A DNA stretch of 64,000 bases from positions 59,381 to 123,380 of the forward strand of contig JAGHQL010000067.1 in assembly GCA_020080175.1 (NCBI GenBank). Direction: 5' to 3'. The DNA comes from Glutinoglossum americanum. Its lineage: Eukaryota; Ascomycota; Geoglossomycetes; Geoglossales; Geoglossaceae. Below, in pieces: positions 24,011 to 35,491 of the stretch. The first letter of the stretch is position 1; the number at the start of each line of letters is the position of its first letter. Made by a program: the position numbers and the translations under genes. A model generated the notes under the pieces. The model made no database searches and was not told the origin of the DNA. It saw only the letters and a list, made by a program, of their open reading frames with translations.

Positions 24011-25849
24011 CTGCCTCCTAGTTTACTATAGTTATCACTACAATTAACTGACTTAAAAGTTCTGGGACAAGAGGCTCTCTAGTGTTGACTAATTTGTTTC
24101 AGTTGCCTAGTTGGGATAGCGAGTAGTCAAGTGCTGTGATAGAACTAGCTTTGGGGCCTCCCTGTGAGGTATAGATGCATAATATCTACTTGGGTAATGA
24201 AGCTCTACCGGGGTAGTAATACTGTTGAGTTGCTAAAAGTTAAATAACAAAGTGAGAACAAGGTAAGATGTCAACTAAGTTAGATTCACTGCCGCCAAGG
24301 CTATAGTGATTCATTTGGCTGGTCTTAGTCAAATTTCTCAATGATTCACTACCTTAGCCGCCCCTATTTTCTACAAGATGCTGTCACATAAGATCTACCG
24401 CAAGATTCTTGGGATGCGCATTGTTATTAATTATTCTAAGCTTCTAGCGGAACCAGCTGTATCAAACTCCAATCCAATTTCTACCTATCCCTAATTAAAC
24501 TAACGAAAGCCATTGCCACTTGTTCTCTACAGATTCCTATTGTGCTTACATTCATAGTTCTCAAGAAAGGAGATAGCTAGATGGCCCCTGTGGGGGTGGT
24601 AGCAATGATGGCGACAATAACGGTGATCAATAAGTCTCCCACCTGCACAGGCCTCCTTCCGCTCACCGAATATGCTTACTTTTATCCTTTATAAGGGGCC
24701 GGGTAGCGGCACTGGTGACTCTTTTAAGGACTTGGTATAGATATTTAGATGTGGAAACATAATGGGTCATGAGGCCTTCCCACCTACTAAATTGGCTTAA
24801 CCTCCTCCTCTTGGTATAGTGTGGTGTGGTCGTCACGTAACCTCCATCTGGAATAGCCACCTATTGCCGTTGTGAGTTTGTCTGAATTTGAAAGTATTGG
24901 AGCTATTGCGTTAGCGGTGCCTTGCTCAAGATGGGCTGGGGTAGTCATTTTGGGGTCGGGGAGGGCGGTAATATGTACTGGCGAATGGGTGGCTATCCCG
25001 GACGGTACCGACTGTCCGATATTTGTACTTCCTGATGGATTTGGATAAGCATACGGTCACCTCCTTGGCCCATTTCTCAAATTCCGGCTTGGATCTAATT
25101 GCATGCGAAAGAATATGTTGGATAAGATACTCTAGATTATTGTTTAAAATAGCTTTCAACCCTTAAACCATCTGTCTGCCTCCCTCCTGAACGCAAACCC
25201 ACTTGATACTACCCATTAGCCAATCCGTGCGATCAGCGATCTGCACACCAGGACTCAGGGCATCAGATACCGGTAGGAATGTTCAAAGCTTCCCTCCGAT
25301 AATTGGGGCATCGCTGAGCCGCTTGGTATCGACGACGCCAACTGCAGAATGTGACACTGTAGAAGCGGGGATGGTCGCAACTGAACCTGTAGAAGTAAGC
25401 GACGCACATATTAAGTGAGTTTGTGTTTTAGGATGCTAGATAATGGATCGAGACCCGTGATCTCTTTATATAGGTTTAAGTGAGCCCCTGAATAGATGAT
25501 GTGCAGGTCCTGGAGGGAAGCGTTGATGGTTAAGTTGGATCGCGAATAGAGGCGAGACTTAATTAAACAATGAATAGGACAAAGAGAGCGTAGGGTACTA
25601 AGGCTTTCATAGAAGTTTGTGTATTTTGGCACGCTGAAAACTCTTCCGGTTGCGCGAGCGCTCCTAAATGTTTACCAGTGCCTAGTGAATGCCGGGAAAG
25701 GAAGGAATGTAGCATGGCCTAGAGAGTCGATAATTCGTCTTAGACACAAGGGCGACAAGTTTGAGAACCCGAAGGTAACATAAATGCTGGTCTCCGCTCA
25801 TTCATTGATTTATCCGACTTATGACGCGCCACACTCTCAGTTTTTCGAA

Positions 25850-25995
25850 AGATAGTTATTTGAACACCTCTAGCCCTTTTGTTCCATTTACAAATATTGC
25901 AAAAAATCTACCAGAATTCTATAAAAGCTAGTGTGTAAAACGCTATGGTGTTGTTGGTTATGTATGCCAGGAGGGTTCCCCATAACCGAGCCGGG
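25850..25995 (+). repeat. Dispersed repeat A, copy 1
   Basis: Matches 28995-29142 in the same orientation. Shared blocks include TTATTTGAACACC versus TTACTTGAACACC, CCTTTTGTT, and ATGTATGCCAGGAGGGTTCC versus ATGCATACCAGGAGGGATCC. Differences are mostly transitions. Probably a decayed transposon remnant. Confidence 0.55.
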
Positions 25996-26470
25996 AAATC
26001 GCAAAGATGGGTAAAGAACTGCCTTCGATATGACCGTTTGGGCCCTGTTCTTAGTGGGCGATAAAGCCGCACATAGCGTCTTGGTCAACCTATTCGAGCA
26101 CGCGTTTGGGCTGAGGGAGAAGGATTTTAGAGCTGCTTCGTAGCTCTAGTGGAACCTTTCCTGTTTGCGGTCCGGCGCTTCTTTGATGGGTGGAGGATAT
26201 AGAACTCATGATTTAACATAACATATATGTAAAGATCCATTAGAGTATTGAACAAGCCTTAGCTTCGCAGGAGAGAGGTATCATCTGGCATTCCTGCTGT
26301 ATCACCACTCTCGGAGGGTATCCAAAGCCCAGTTCCCTCTTGGTATTCCATCAGCCCCTCATCCCCCAAATGATACAGGTACGCTCATTTCCCCTTCCAA
26401 ATACTCCGGCCACCGTTTCGCGTAGAACTCACCAATCTCCAGCCTTTGCAACCATTGGATCTATGCCAGC

Positions 26471-26932
26471 TCACGGGCAAAGCATGTATCCCATCCGCCG
26501 CCCATGTCCCAATAGACAGAGATCTTGCAGACCGGTCGCATCACTTGCCAGCTTTCTTAGAAGCCGATACCTCGATTTATAGTAGCAGAGGGGGACAAAG
26601 ATCCACAGATTTTTTAGATGCTTAATGTTGTTGAGGATATTTTCGAGCCACTGGAGGTTATCTATGGGGCTGTCTATGGTGAAGCTATTTCTGGAGTAGA
26701 GGATAAGGGAAGCTTCGTGATAGATGGCTTTGCAGGACTACGGGAGGGCTGGGGAAATGTGTCTATGCCCTAGGCATTTACTAAAGGTGGGCCGGATTCG
26801 CGCTAGCCTGCCATCTTTTCGTCTGGTGGTAAGCGTATGCTCGTAAATGAGTGGGCGTATCTCTGAGGGTATCGCGGAGAAGACGATAGGCGGATATGGT
26901 TGCGGTGCAGGGACAGATTTTTCGGAAGCCAT
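26471..26932 (-). pseudogene. 2EXR/F-box-like protein, one in-frame stop
   Basis: Reading from 26932, the frame gives PPIVFSAIPSEIRPLIYEHT, the N-terminal signature of fungal 2EXR-type proteins (small proteins with an F-box-like start). A single TAG at 26740-26738 interrupts it. The same frame then continues for 89 codons: CKAIYHEASLILYSRNSFTI, then NLQWLENILNN and HLKNLWIFVPL, to a TGA at 26473-26471. The downstream part fits the usual body of this family. One C-to-T change would make the TAG from a Gln codon, as RIP does, but a short unrecognised intron cannot be excluded. Family function is unknown. Confidence 0.6.
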
Positions 26933-27273
26933 TGGAAGATGAAGGGGAGCGGTTGAGGACTAGCGAACCTATATAGTTCGAGGCAGATGTGGTCAAGCAA
27001 CCCCGCACTTTGTGAGATATTACCAAATTAACTGCGGTTTGGCCTGTAGAATAGCGAGCTAATTAGCTGGTTCGCTCTGACAGTAAAGTATCACCAATAG
27101 GCATGGCTTAGAATAGCTCTTTATCGACGTGTTTCTTAGGTGGTGGGCCAAGCGGCTTTTGTATAATGGCTGCAAGGCCGGTGAATGCAGGCTCAGACGT
27201 GTCTCACTCCATTAGGGGACTTACGGACTCGTAGTAGGGTGGGTGAGAGTGTCCTAGTGCAGTTCTTGAGCCA

Positions 27274-27507
27274 ATGCCGAAATTTAGCTTTGAAGTGTGC
27301 CTAACCAACAGCCAACCAAAACTACTCCTCACAGAGCACAAGCATACAACCTGGAACAACCTGGCCACCTCAGCACCGCAGCCACCCAGTTCACCGACGC
27401 TTGCAGTTCCCCCACTCTCATGTCTGAAATTCTCGCTTTTGTCATTGGGTCCTAGTGTCCTCCCTAAAGATATGCTTGTTCAAGGTTTCTCGTGGTACCA
27501 CCATATC
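27274..27507 (+). other. Coding-like stretch upstream of the ISG12-domain gene
   Basis: A 77-codon frame starting MPKFSFEVCLTNSQPKLLL and ending in FSWYHHI-TAG reads like genuine protein and has the same frame as the gene at 27646. It may be a first exon or a detached N-terminal part of that gene. I could not find an intron that joins the two without a stop, so the link is unproven. Confidence 0.35.
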
Positions 27508-27645
27508 TAGCCAAGAACGGGTGCCACGTCGGTTCGGGCGTCATATGGACAGCATGCCTGGTTATGTAATCGTTAGCAACTCCAATTATCTGCCGAACAG
27601 TGGGCCCTTAACTAATTCATCGTCGTCTTCTAAGAACGATCAAAG

Positions 27646-28621
27646 ATGGCCATGACTACCGTACCTTGTCGCGCTCGAGTTAAAGGTGTTAGCCCAGCGG
27701 GGGGGGCTCTAGAATTTCTCGATCTGGCTGACTGTCCAGACGTGGAGATAAGCACTCGCGTCAAGTGGGTTGATGAAATCGTGTGTGCCTTCCTCAAACC
27801 CTCGGGTACTCCTAGCGATGCCCGACCGTGGGATATCATCCTAAAATTGGACGAAACTATCGAGCTTCTCGACATCCAGCTGTCTGGTAATGATCGTGAT
27901 TATCCTGTTCAATTCCGCGCCCCGCCTTACATACTCGAGGGCCTTGATCGGCGACGTAAGGTTAGAAGGGCAGAACAATTTGCCTTAGCGGGCCTTTTCT
28001 ATGAGATAATATCCGGCAGAAAGCTCTTCGAGGGGTTGAGCGATGACGAGGTCCAGCGCCGGATCAGTGCGGGAGAATTCCCGGAAGACGTTCTGTCTTT
28101 CCCGAAATGGCCCCTGATCGTTCTTGCCTGGGGTTTCATGGTCCCAGACGATGTGAAAGCCTTGAGTAAGTTAAGGTGATCTGCTTAGCTCTAGCACTAC
28201 TGACTTGATTCTAGAGGTGGCGCAAGGTGAGGGCGATGGTGATACCGGCCCTGGGAGAGAACTCAGTCCAGGGGGGCACACTACAGGGTTCTTTGGTAGA
28301 GTAGGCGGCTACGTCAAAGAACACCCAATCCAATTCGGCCTATATGCGGCAGGGGGGCTAGCGTGTTTCGCCCCCATCGCCGTACCTGCTTTTCTTGGCC
28401 TGGCGGGATTCTCGTCCGCTGGCCCTGTCGCAGGCTCTATGGCCGCCCTGTGGCAATCATCCCTCGGAGTGGTTGAGGCAGGCAGTGTTTTTGCCTGGTG
28501 CCAGAGTGCGGCGATGGGGGGAGCAGCGGTGAATGGAATCACTGCAACTGGTGCTACTGGTGCAGCGGTGGTGGGGGGAACTGCTGGATTGGCAAGGAGG
28601 TTTAGAAGGGCCTCTAGTTAA
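27646..28621 (+). CDS. Pseudokinase-like protein with C-terminal Ifi-6-16 (ISG12) domain
   Basis: Exons 27646-28165 and 28215-28621 give 308 aa; the 49-nt intron has donor GTAAGT and acceptor TTCTAG. Residues about 100-170 resemble the C-lobe of a protein kinase: RAEQFALAGLFYEIISGRKL, then SDDEVQRRISAGEFPEDV. No HRD or DFG motif is visible, so it should be inactive as a kinase. The C-terminus from about residue 210 has the Ifi-6-16/ISG12 pattern: hydrophobic, small-residue-rich helices with AGFSSAGPVAGSMAALWQSS and a following aGS..A..QS.A.GGA motif. In animals this family is interferon-induced, sits in mitochondrial or ER membranes and modulates cell death. In fungi its role is not established. 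The N-terminal start is uncertain. Confidence 0.75.
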
Positions 28622-28994
28622 GGGAATCAACTATCGTAGGTGCTGCTATATCTGGATGGGAAGCTTGCGTTGGAGGTGCATTTTAGCGTGGTAAGGCAGC
28701 TACCGTGGCCCAGGGAATCCAAACGGTTACATCGATATCTCGACTTAATGACTCAATCGGGCGACAACCCAAACACGACCCAAAGTGGTTACACCTGAGC
28801 AATTTAAGAAAGGGTGAGATTTGGCCAGTTTCATCGAAGATGCAACGATTTGTAAGGTGGGAGGGCAAAGTTCTGTTAGGTCTACCATAGGCTAGATAGA
28901 CTTACCTTTGGGAAAGTTGAAAACGGAGAACTGAACGTGATGAACCTATCTCACGATACTACCCACTCAATTGACGATGGTGCCTTACGCTCTT

Positions 28995-29142
28995 AGTTTT
29001 TTTAAAGGGTGATTACTTGAACACCCCTAACCTTTTGTTTTAGGTGCTGTGAAGACTTGTCGGAATCCCGTTAGAGTCAACGTACGTAACATTATCTTTA
29101 TGCATACCAGGAGGGATCCCCATGACTACGGGGTCCCCTCTG
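28995..29142 (+). repeat. Dispersed repeat A, copy 2
   Basis: Diverged partner of 25850-25995, in the same orientation, about 3.1 kb away. Shared blocks are TTGAACACC, CCTTTTGTT and CCAGGAGGG.TCCCCAT. Confidence 0.55.
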
Positions 29143-29570
29143 GGGATTACCTATGCCAGAGAGTATGTTTTTGAGGGAGGCTTCCATAATTTTGAGTATG
29201 CTCGCAATGTTGTGGTGGATACGTTCCACTTCCCCGAACACCTCATTCAATGCATTACTACCATTTATGGGTCAAATAACCTGCCTATAATCTCTGCTTT
29301 AGGGTAACCCACCCAAATTCAAGTCAATCGGTAGCTCCAATATGTTACAATAGTTTGCGGTGGCTTCTCTGGAGGGAGTGTGTTGACCTTTGATTGGATT
29401 GGAGGGCAATTAATGACTCCCATACTTTTAGCTCAGGATATGGATCCCTATGGCCTCGCGGGCTGCAGGTATTGGTTCGATCTGTAGGTCATGGATCATG
29501 TGACTACTCTCCTTAGTTTGTAGGTGCTGTGGATGCTAAAGTTTAACCGGTAGGTAGAGGGGCGATTCAT

Positions 29571-29645
29571 TCTAATGAGCGGAGGAGCAACGAATGAGGT
29601 CTGCACCTGCCTAGACTATTACTAATGAGCGGGCCCAGAAATGCC
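29571..29645 (+). repeat. Dispersed repeat B, copy 1
   Basis: Matches 47787-47850 in the same orientation. Both contain TTCTAATGAGCG, a GTCTGC.CCTGCC core and GACTATTA.TAATGAGCGGG. The similarity extends only about 70 bases, so this is a remnant. Confidence 0.5.
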
Positions 29646-31892
29646 CTCCACAGAGGGCCGGGGGATACTAGATAGTATATCAACTAGCCGAATTGATTAT
29701 ATTAATTACTGTGTAGAAGACCACACGGAAGAGTGGGCCTATGCGTTCTCCCCGGCTGCCATGATGCGGCCGTAAGCTGGTAGGGTGTCGCCACCGCTGG
29801 GGTGGCAATCAACTGCCTAGCTCGTGATTAATGGCTAGAACTTTGAAGCGAAAGTTAAGTCAAAACGCTGTACCTTAAGAGTCTGTTGAGCGGTAGCAAC
29901 CAGCCGTTCTGGTGGAGTAGTTACATGTGCCGGCACATGACGGGCGGGCCAACTCAGCATCATCGGGGCCTGTGGATGACAATGTGTATGTCTTATTGTG
30001 GTTTGGGTGGTAGGTGGCAAGCCAATTTCCGGCTGGCCTGCTATTCGTTCCCCCATAGTTTACGCATGTTAGAAATTGAAGACTTGGTGTGGGAGCTTGG
30101 TTCCAGTTAGCCTCCCATAGCTCCCTGTGGGCTCACTTGTTAAGCGGTCGAGGCGAAGGATGTGGGTTGCTCTTTCGAACACCCCGGATGCTAGGTAGAA
30201 CGTCGGTCTTACTAGTTGGTCTTACTGAAAACCAACTCCGGCGTGAAGTGAGGTCGGGTACCTAAATAAGGTTAACTAAAGAGTGAGCCTACTAGTGGTG
30301 GCCGGGATGTGACTAGCTGTCGCATCGGGAGTGCGGATTAGGCACGCACCTGAGTCATGGGCGGAGTGGGGAATTCGGTAGGGAGACATCTAAAAGAAAA
30401 GGCGGGGTGAGAAATAACTCGGAGGGGAGTGAACATGACTTCATGCTTGGAGAAAGTTAAGCTCGGATACGGGTTTTAATCCTGAAATTAGATATGACAT
30501 GTGGGCTCCCGGGTACGTCTACCGAGTGCTTAGCACTGAGTAGAGGGGGTAAATTCTCTTTATATCAAGGCTCTCGTGAGTTTGCGGTGTGGTGAGGATA
30601 ACTCACGGGAGTTGCTCGGCGCCACCCTTTGCAGCATCGTGGTGATGAGCTTTTGTCTTAGAAATAGGAACTGAAGGGCTGATAACAGCAAAATGGTGTG
30701 AGTATGAGTCGAGTCCCGGTAAGTCTAGATTGGGCATTGGGATATGTGTTCGAAGAAGGGGAGCGGGAAAGTATACCCCTGCGGACCCGCCGTTATTAGC
30801 GTGCGACATTATAAGGCACTCAATAAAGCCGTAAAATTTAGGGAAATAGGATGGGATTCAAGCTGGACCTCGTGCCCCTAGAATCCCTATGAACGGCAGT
30901 GCGCTCGCGGGATGAGCGAATGGTGGAACGCTCGTGGCCAACGAGGTTAGAAAGTCAGTAGATAGACCTACAATTCTTACCCGCCACCTAGATTACTGCG
31001 CCTATTACTTCCTCGTGGTAGGCTGAGTTTAGCTTTTGAAGGGACTAGGATATATAGCCTGGAATAGGGATTTAGAACCCCAACATCTGACTCAAAAGGG
31101 CACATCAACTTAATCAGGAGGGATAAAATCCCCCAACTGCGTCGTCCTATGACTGCAAGAAGGCCCTGGGGTCATAGGGTCTCTATCACCTTCATGTTGA
31201 TTGGGTTCCAGGGTCCGAAACCGATCTGTCGGGCGCGAGGCTAGTAAACGATGACCGCCCAATTCTAGGCAGCAAAGAGTGAGTACGCCGACACCCAAAC
31301 TATAAAACCAACCCCGGAGGAGCAGTCAGACTTTCTCGAGATGCCCTTCCACCGGGTTTATAATAACAATGGTAGTCCATCTTGGTTCGTCCGCCAAGGC
31401 TGCACTCCCACCCGCCACCATCCACTGAGGCGAAATTCCCAGGCTCCACCGGGAATGTCTTTACGGCAAACAACCCCACTGGTGAATCCACTTCGTACTG
31501 CGAGTCAGTGAGTCATAGCACACGGGGTGCTAGGTGGTTCGCGCGCTTAAGGAGTATAGGCCCGAACAAAGTTCCGAAGTCGCACAAGGGCTAAGGGCCG
31601 TACCCGAAAGAACAGGAGTTTCCGAGGCCACTGCTATCTGCACCTTGAATCTTCTTAAATTCCTATTATGGAGTCTATGGGTTATCCCATTGTGTTATTT
31701 CCACAAGGGAAGTTAGCTATCTAACAGCCGTCCTACAATCGTCTCGCGTTGATAACCGCTTACATAATCAACCATCACTACAGCCTTGTGCACCTGCCCT
31801 GCTGGCGCCAACTCACGCTCCGCTTTTGCCTCCTCTCCACACTTCAACAACAACCACAAGCAACACCAAGCAGCAACAGGGATCGATGCACA

Positions 31893-34800
31893 ATGGCCGA
31901 GCCAGCTCCAATATTCGTCCGCCCAATTTCCAAACCTGTAAAGATCATCAACCCAAAAACTCGCTCTCCTATCGAGGGTATCTCACCAGTCCTCACGCCG
32001 CCGAAGCAAGCGCCCCTGCAGACGGTCTCAAAACGGAAGGCAAAGGCCATGAGGCCACCCCGTACGGTTGAAGAGAGACACCCTCCTCCGGCGAGCTCGG
32101 CTGTGACACCCGCTTCAGATGCATCGCCGACCCCGCTACCAATCACGGCGGACATTATTAGTGTCAATGGGGCTACGATGCCACTAATGCAGAACCTGCA
32201 AATTGGGCGGGGGGCCCAGGCGGTGCAGGCCGTTGGGTCGGAGCGGGGGCAACAACAGCAGCAACAGCGGGGCCAACCGGTACCCTCGACGACTGGTGGC
32301 TGGGCGATAGGTGGGCCCCAAGGGTCAGCGGTTCCCACCCAAAAGCAAACACAGCAGCCCGCGGATCTCAGGAGCCAAACAACAGAGCTGAGCCCCACGA
32401 ACGGCACCTTCCAACAAACCCCCTTTCAGCCTCTATCTCCACTAACTCACCCCTCCCTGACAACAACTAAGCCCGACATCTATGCCCGCACCTTTGTTCC
32501 CGAAACCCACTCCGCTATAAACGACGCCCCCGTCCCAGCCGAATATATAATCTCCTCTCTCCCCCCCCAAACAATCCACTACCCAACCTACATATCCTCC
32601 TTCGCCGGCACCGCCTTCCTCTCACCGCTCCTCACCCTCACAGCTCCCCCCCTCCCCCCCACCCCTCCGGCCACCTTAAATACCCAAACCTACACTCCCT
32701 ACTTCAATGCTCTCCTCCACCAAGAACACATTGCTCAAACCCTCGAGAATAAATCCTACGCCCTCCACCTCGCTCGCTTCGAACCTGTTACACCAGATTA
32801 TTTCTTAACACCACATTTCACTCTCTCACTGCCTGGATTGCGGGACGATGCACCGAGGGTGCTGGTCGGGGATGTGGTAAAGGTGAGGCAGGTGAGACTT
32901 GATGCGATGCGTGAGCCGTGGGGGATGAGAGCGTGGGTATCCCCCGGAGGAGGAAGGGAGAGGGGGGTTGCGGCGCCGGGGTTTACGGGGAGGGAGCATT
33001 TGGGAGTTGTTTGGGGAGTGGACCGGACAGGGGAGAAGCTGGTGGTCAGGGTTGATGGGTTGGTAGGGGAACAGCTGGTTTTTAATGTTTGTTTTGAGGT
33101 GCAGATCGAGAGGACGTTCGAGAGGTGGTGGAGAGCTATAGCAGACGTGGGGGAGATGCTTGGGGCCACCAAAGGGGCGCCGGTGGGGCACGGGGCTACA
33201 AATGGTCTTGATAATGGGTATGGAAACTCCGCTATTATGGTATGTATACCCCTGGATTACATTATTCCTACTCACGCCTCCGTCTGTCCAACGAAGAATG
33301 TCTGCTAATATCTTGTTTGTTTTTATTCGGGGTGTAGAGGGAGAGCTCGGATGCAGAGTGGATGAGGAGAATGCTCTTTCCGGAGGAAGGGGATGGGGTT
33401 ATGAGGGTTGGGTTGGGGAGGGGAGTGTTTGGGGAGAGGAGGTGGTTTGATAGTGGGCTGAATTATGAACAGAAAGTGGGCTTTCCCCGGTTCTTCTGTT
33501 GCTCTCTTGTCAGATTCGCTCCTCTTACTTTCTCGCTGGTGGTGTTTTTCCTCGGGTTTGACTGCCTATCCATTCACTCTATTCCTCTTCATCTTCTCAC
33601 TTCCCTCCACCCCCCTATCCTCCGGCTCCTCCATGCCCTATTCGTTGAACGAATAACTACACCTGCCGCAGCTATAACACCACCAATTCCCCGATCATAG
33701 CTCCCTTGCCTAGCTGACCTCGCCTCATTTAGAAATGCGTTGACTCCGTAGGTCGACAAGACTATGGCTCGATTCCATTTTTAATCTCCGGACCCCCCGG
33801 CACCGGGAAGACGAAGACGATTGTCGAGATTGCCCTACAGCTAATCCATAATCCATCTCTATTACATACACATATCTTGCTCTGCGCACCCTCCGATCCG
33901 GCAGCAGACATCCTTGTTCGCAGGCTGCGAGAGCATATCCCTCAACCACACCTCCTACGACTAAATGCCCCATCCCGTTCCATCATTGAGGTCCCCATTG
34001 AACTGCATTCGTACTGCTACACTGGCCCAGAGGGTAACCTCTTTTCCCTACCAGACTTTAAGCAGCTGATGACGTATAAGATCGTTGTGACTACTTGCCG
34101 CGATGCGGGAATATTGGTTCAAGCCAGAGTTACAAACCGAGATCTAGTCCGATTAGAAAAAGGAATCTTGGACTCTCTTCACTCTGATGGTCAGAACAAT
34201 TTGGGGTCGTTTTTGCATTGGACAGCGCTTCTTGTGGACGAAGCTGCACAAGCAATGGAGCCTGAAGTCGCAATCCCGCTGGCTGTCGTCGCTCCGCCCG
34301 CCCAGGGCGGTATCGGAGATGTTATAGTTGTGATGGCAGGAGACCAGAACCAGCTCGGACCGCGAATTTCCTCAAGGGACAAAAACCTAGAGCGAAGCTT
34401 GTTCGAACGGCTTTTTGATCGCCCCATCTACCGCGACCACCAGCTATCGCGGAAGCGAGCCAATGCCTCAGACTGGATACCTTCAACCAGAAATGCAGGT
34501 CCAATGATCAATCCCCCATTCGCGAACCTTTTCCGAAACTACCGCTCCCACCCCGCCATTCTCGCTCTCCCGAGCGCTCTCTTCTACAACGACACCCTCA
34601 TTCCGGAAGCTACCGACACCGACAAGCTTACCTCCTGGTCCGGTTGGCGCGGCCGCGGTTGGCCCGTCCTCTTCTCAGCCAACCTTGCCGACGACGAAAT
34701 CGAATACGAAGGCGGAAGCTGGTATAACGTTGCTGAAGCCAAGAGAGCCTGCGATTACGCAATGTCCCTCTTCCGATCAACAACCATCGACCAAAAAGAT

Positions 34801-35337
34801 ATCTGCATCATGAGTCCCTTCAGCGCACAAGTAAAATTCCTCCGTTACACCATCCGCCGCGCGCCCTACAATCTTAGCGGCGTGAATATCGGCCCCATGG
34901 AAGCCTACCAAGGTCTCGAAAGCCGCGTTGTAATTCTCTGCACTACGCGAACTCGCGCGCGGTTTCTCGACCAAGACCTCGCGAGGGGTCTGGGGATGAT
35001 TCATGAACCGAGGCGGTTTAATGTCGCGATGACGCGCGCGAGGCAGGGGCTGGTTGTTATTGGGAACCCGGATGTTTTGGGGAGGGATCGGGCGTGGGGG
35101 GCCTTGATGGCGTTTTGTTGGAGGCATGGGTTGTGGGAGGAGGAAGGGGATGGTGGTGGTGGAGAAGGGTGGGAAGGCGGGGAGGAGATTATTTCGAGGT
35201 TGGAAAGGGGGTTGATTATTAGGGAGGAGGGGTTTGGCGGGGGAGGGAGAGTTTTTGGAGTTGGCGGCGTGGAAGAGGAGGACAGAATGTGGGATGCTGG
35301 GGTTGCAGCTCAGGAGGAGTACGAGGGCTGGCCTTAA
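31893..35337 (+). CDS. SF1 RNA helicase, MOV10/SDE3/SAD-3-like
   Basis: Exons 31893-33239, 33338-33475 and 33733-35337 give 1029 aa. The N-terminal 200 residues are Pro/Gln-rich and probably disordered. The Upf1-like SF1 helicase core shows motif I ISGPPGTGKTKTIVE (Gly515-Thr522), motif II LLVDEAAQAMEPE, motif III MAGDQNQLGP, motif IV NYRSHPAILALPS, motif V EAYQGLESRVVILCTTR and motif VI FNVAMTRARQGLVVIGN. This is the layout of MOV10/SDE3 helicases, which work with Argonaute silencing; the Neurospora member SAD-3 acts in meiotic silencing. The C-terminus is Gly/Glu-rich low complexity. The second intron is long (257 nt) with a GTGGGC donor; splicing gives NYEQKKCVDSVGRQDYGSIP, which fits the family. 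The start is the ATG opening MAEPAPIF; an upstream in-frame ATG is probably in the leader. Confidence 0.88.
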
Positions 35338-35491
35338 GGTAAGTTAAGTGGTAGAATATAACTGTAAGGTTCTTTAAGTAGCTCGTTGGATGGAAAGTGG
35401 AATTAGGGCGCTTTTGTAAGAGGGCGCCGCCCGACGCAAATGTAGCCGTGACGACAAATTCCCTGCCACCCCTCCCACCACTCTTCCTCGA

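Larger units (their letters stand above)
20177..26470. other. Gene-poor region with decayed repeats
   Basis: No intact gene is supported. Two AT-rich islands and one dispersed repeat are listed separately. Short minus-strand frames at 24926-25159 and 25411-25632 look mildly protein-like. The second contains RLYSRSNLTINASLQDL, which is similar in character to the 2EXR-type pseudogene at 26471-26932, so one or more decayed relatives may be present. TAG and TAA stops are frequent in all frames. Confidence 0.4.
28622..31892. other. Gene desert of balanced base composition
   Basis: More than 3 kb with no gene I can support, yet not AT-rich. CTAG, TAG and TAA triplets are very common on both strands. 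The last 150 bases are the leader of the helicase gene. It includes dispersed repeats A (copy 2) and B (copy 1). Confidence 0.45.

Noticed and set aside
33465-33700. Plus-strand frames between helicase exons 2 and 3
   Set aside because: They lie in the 257-nt intron; joining around them restores the helicase sequence before motif I.
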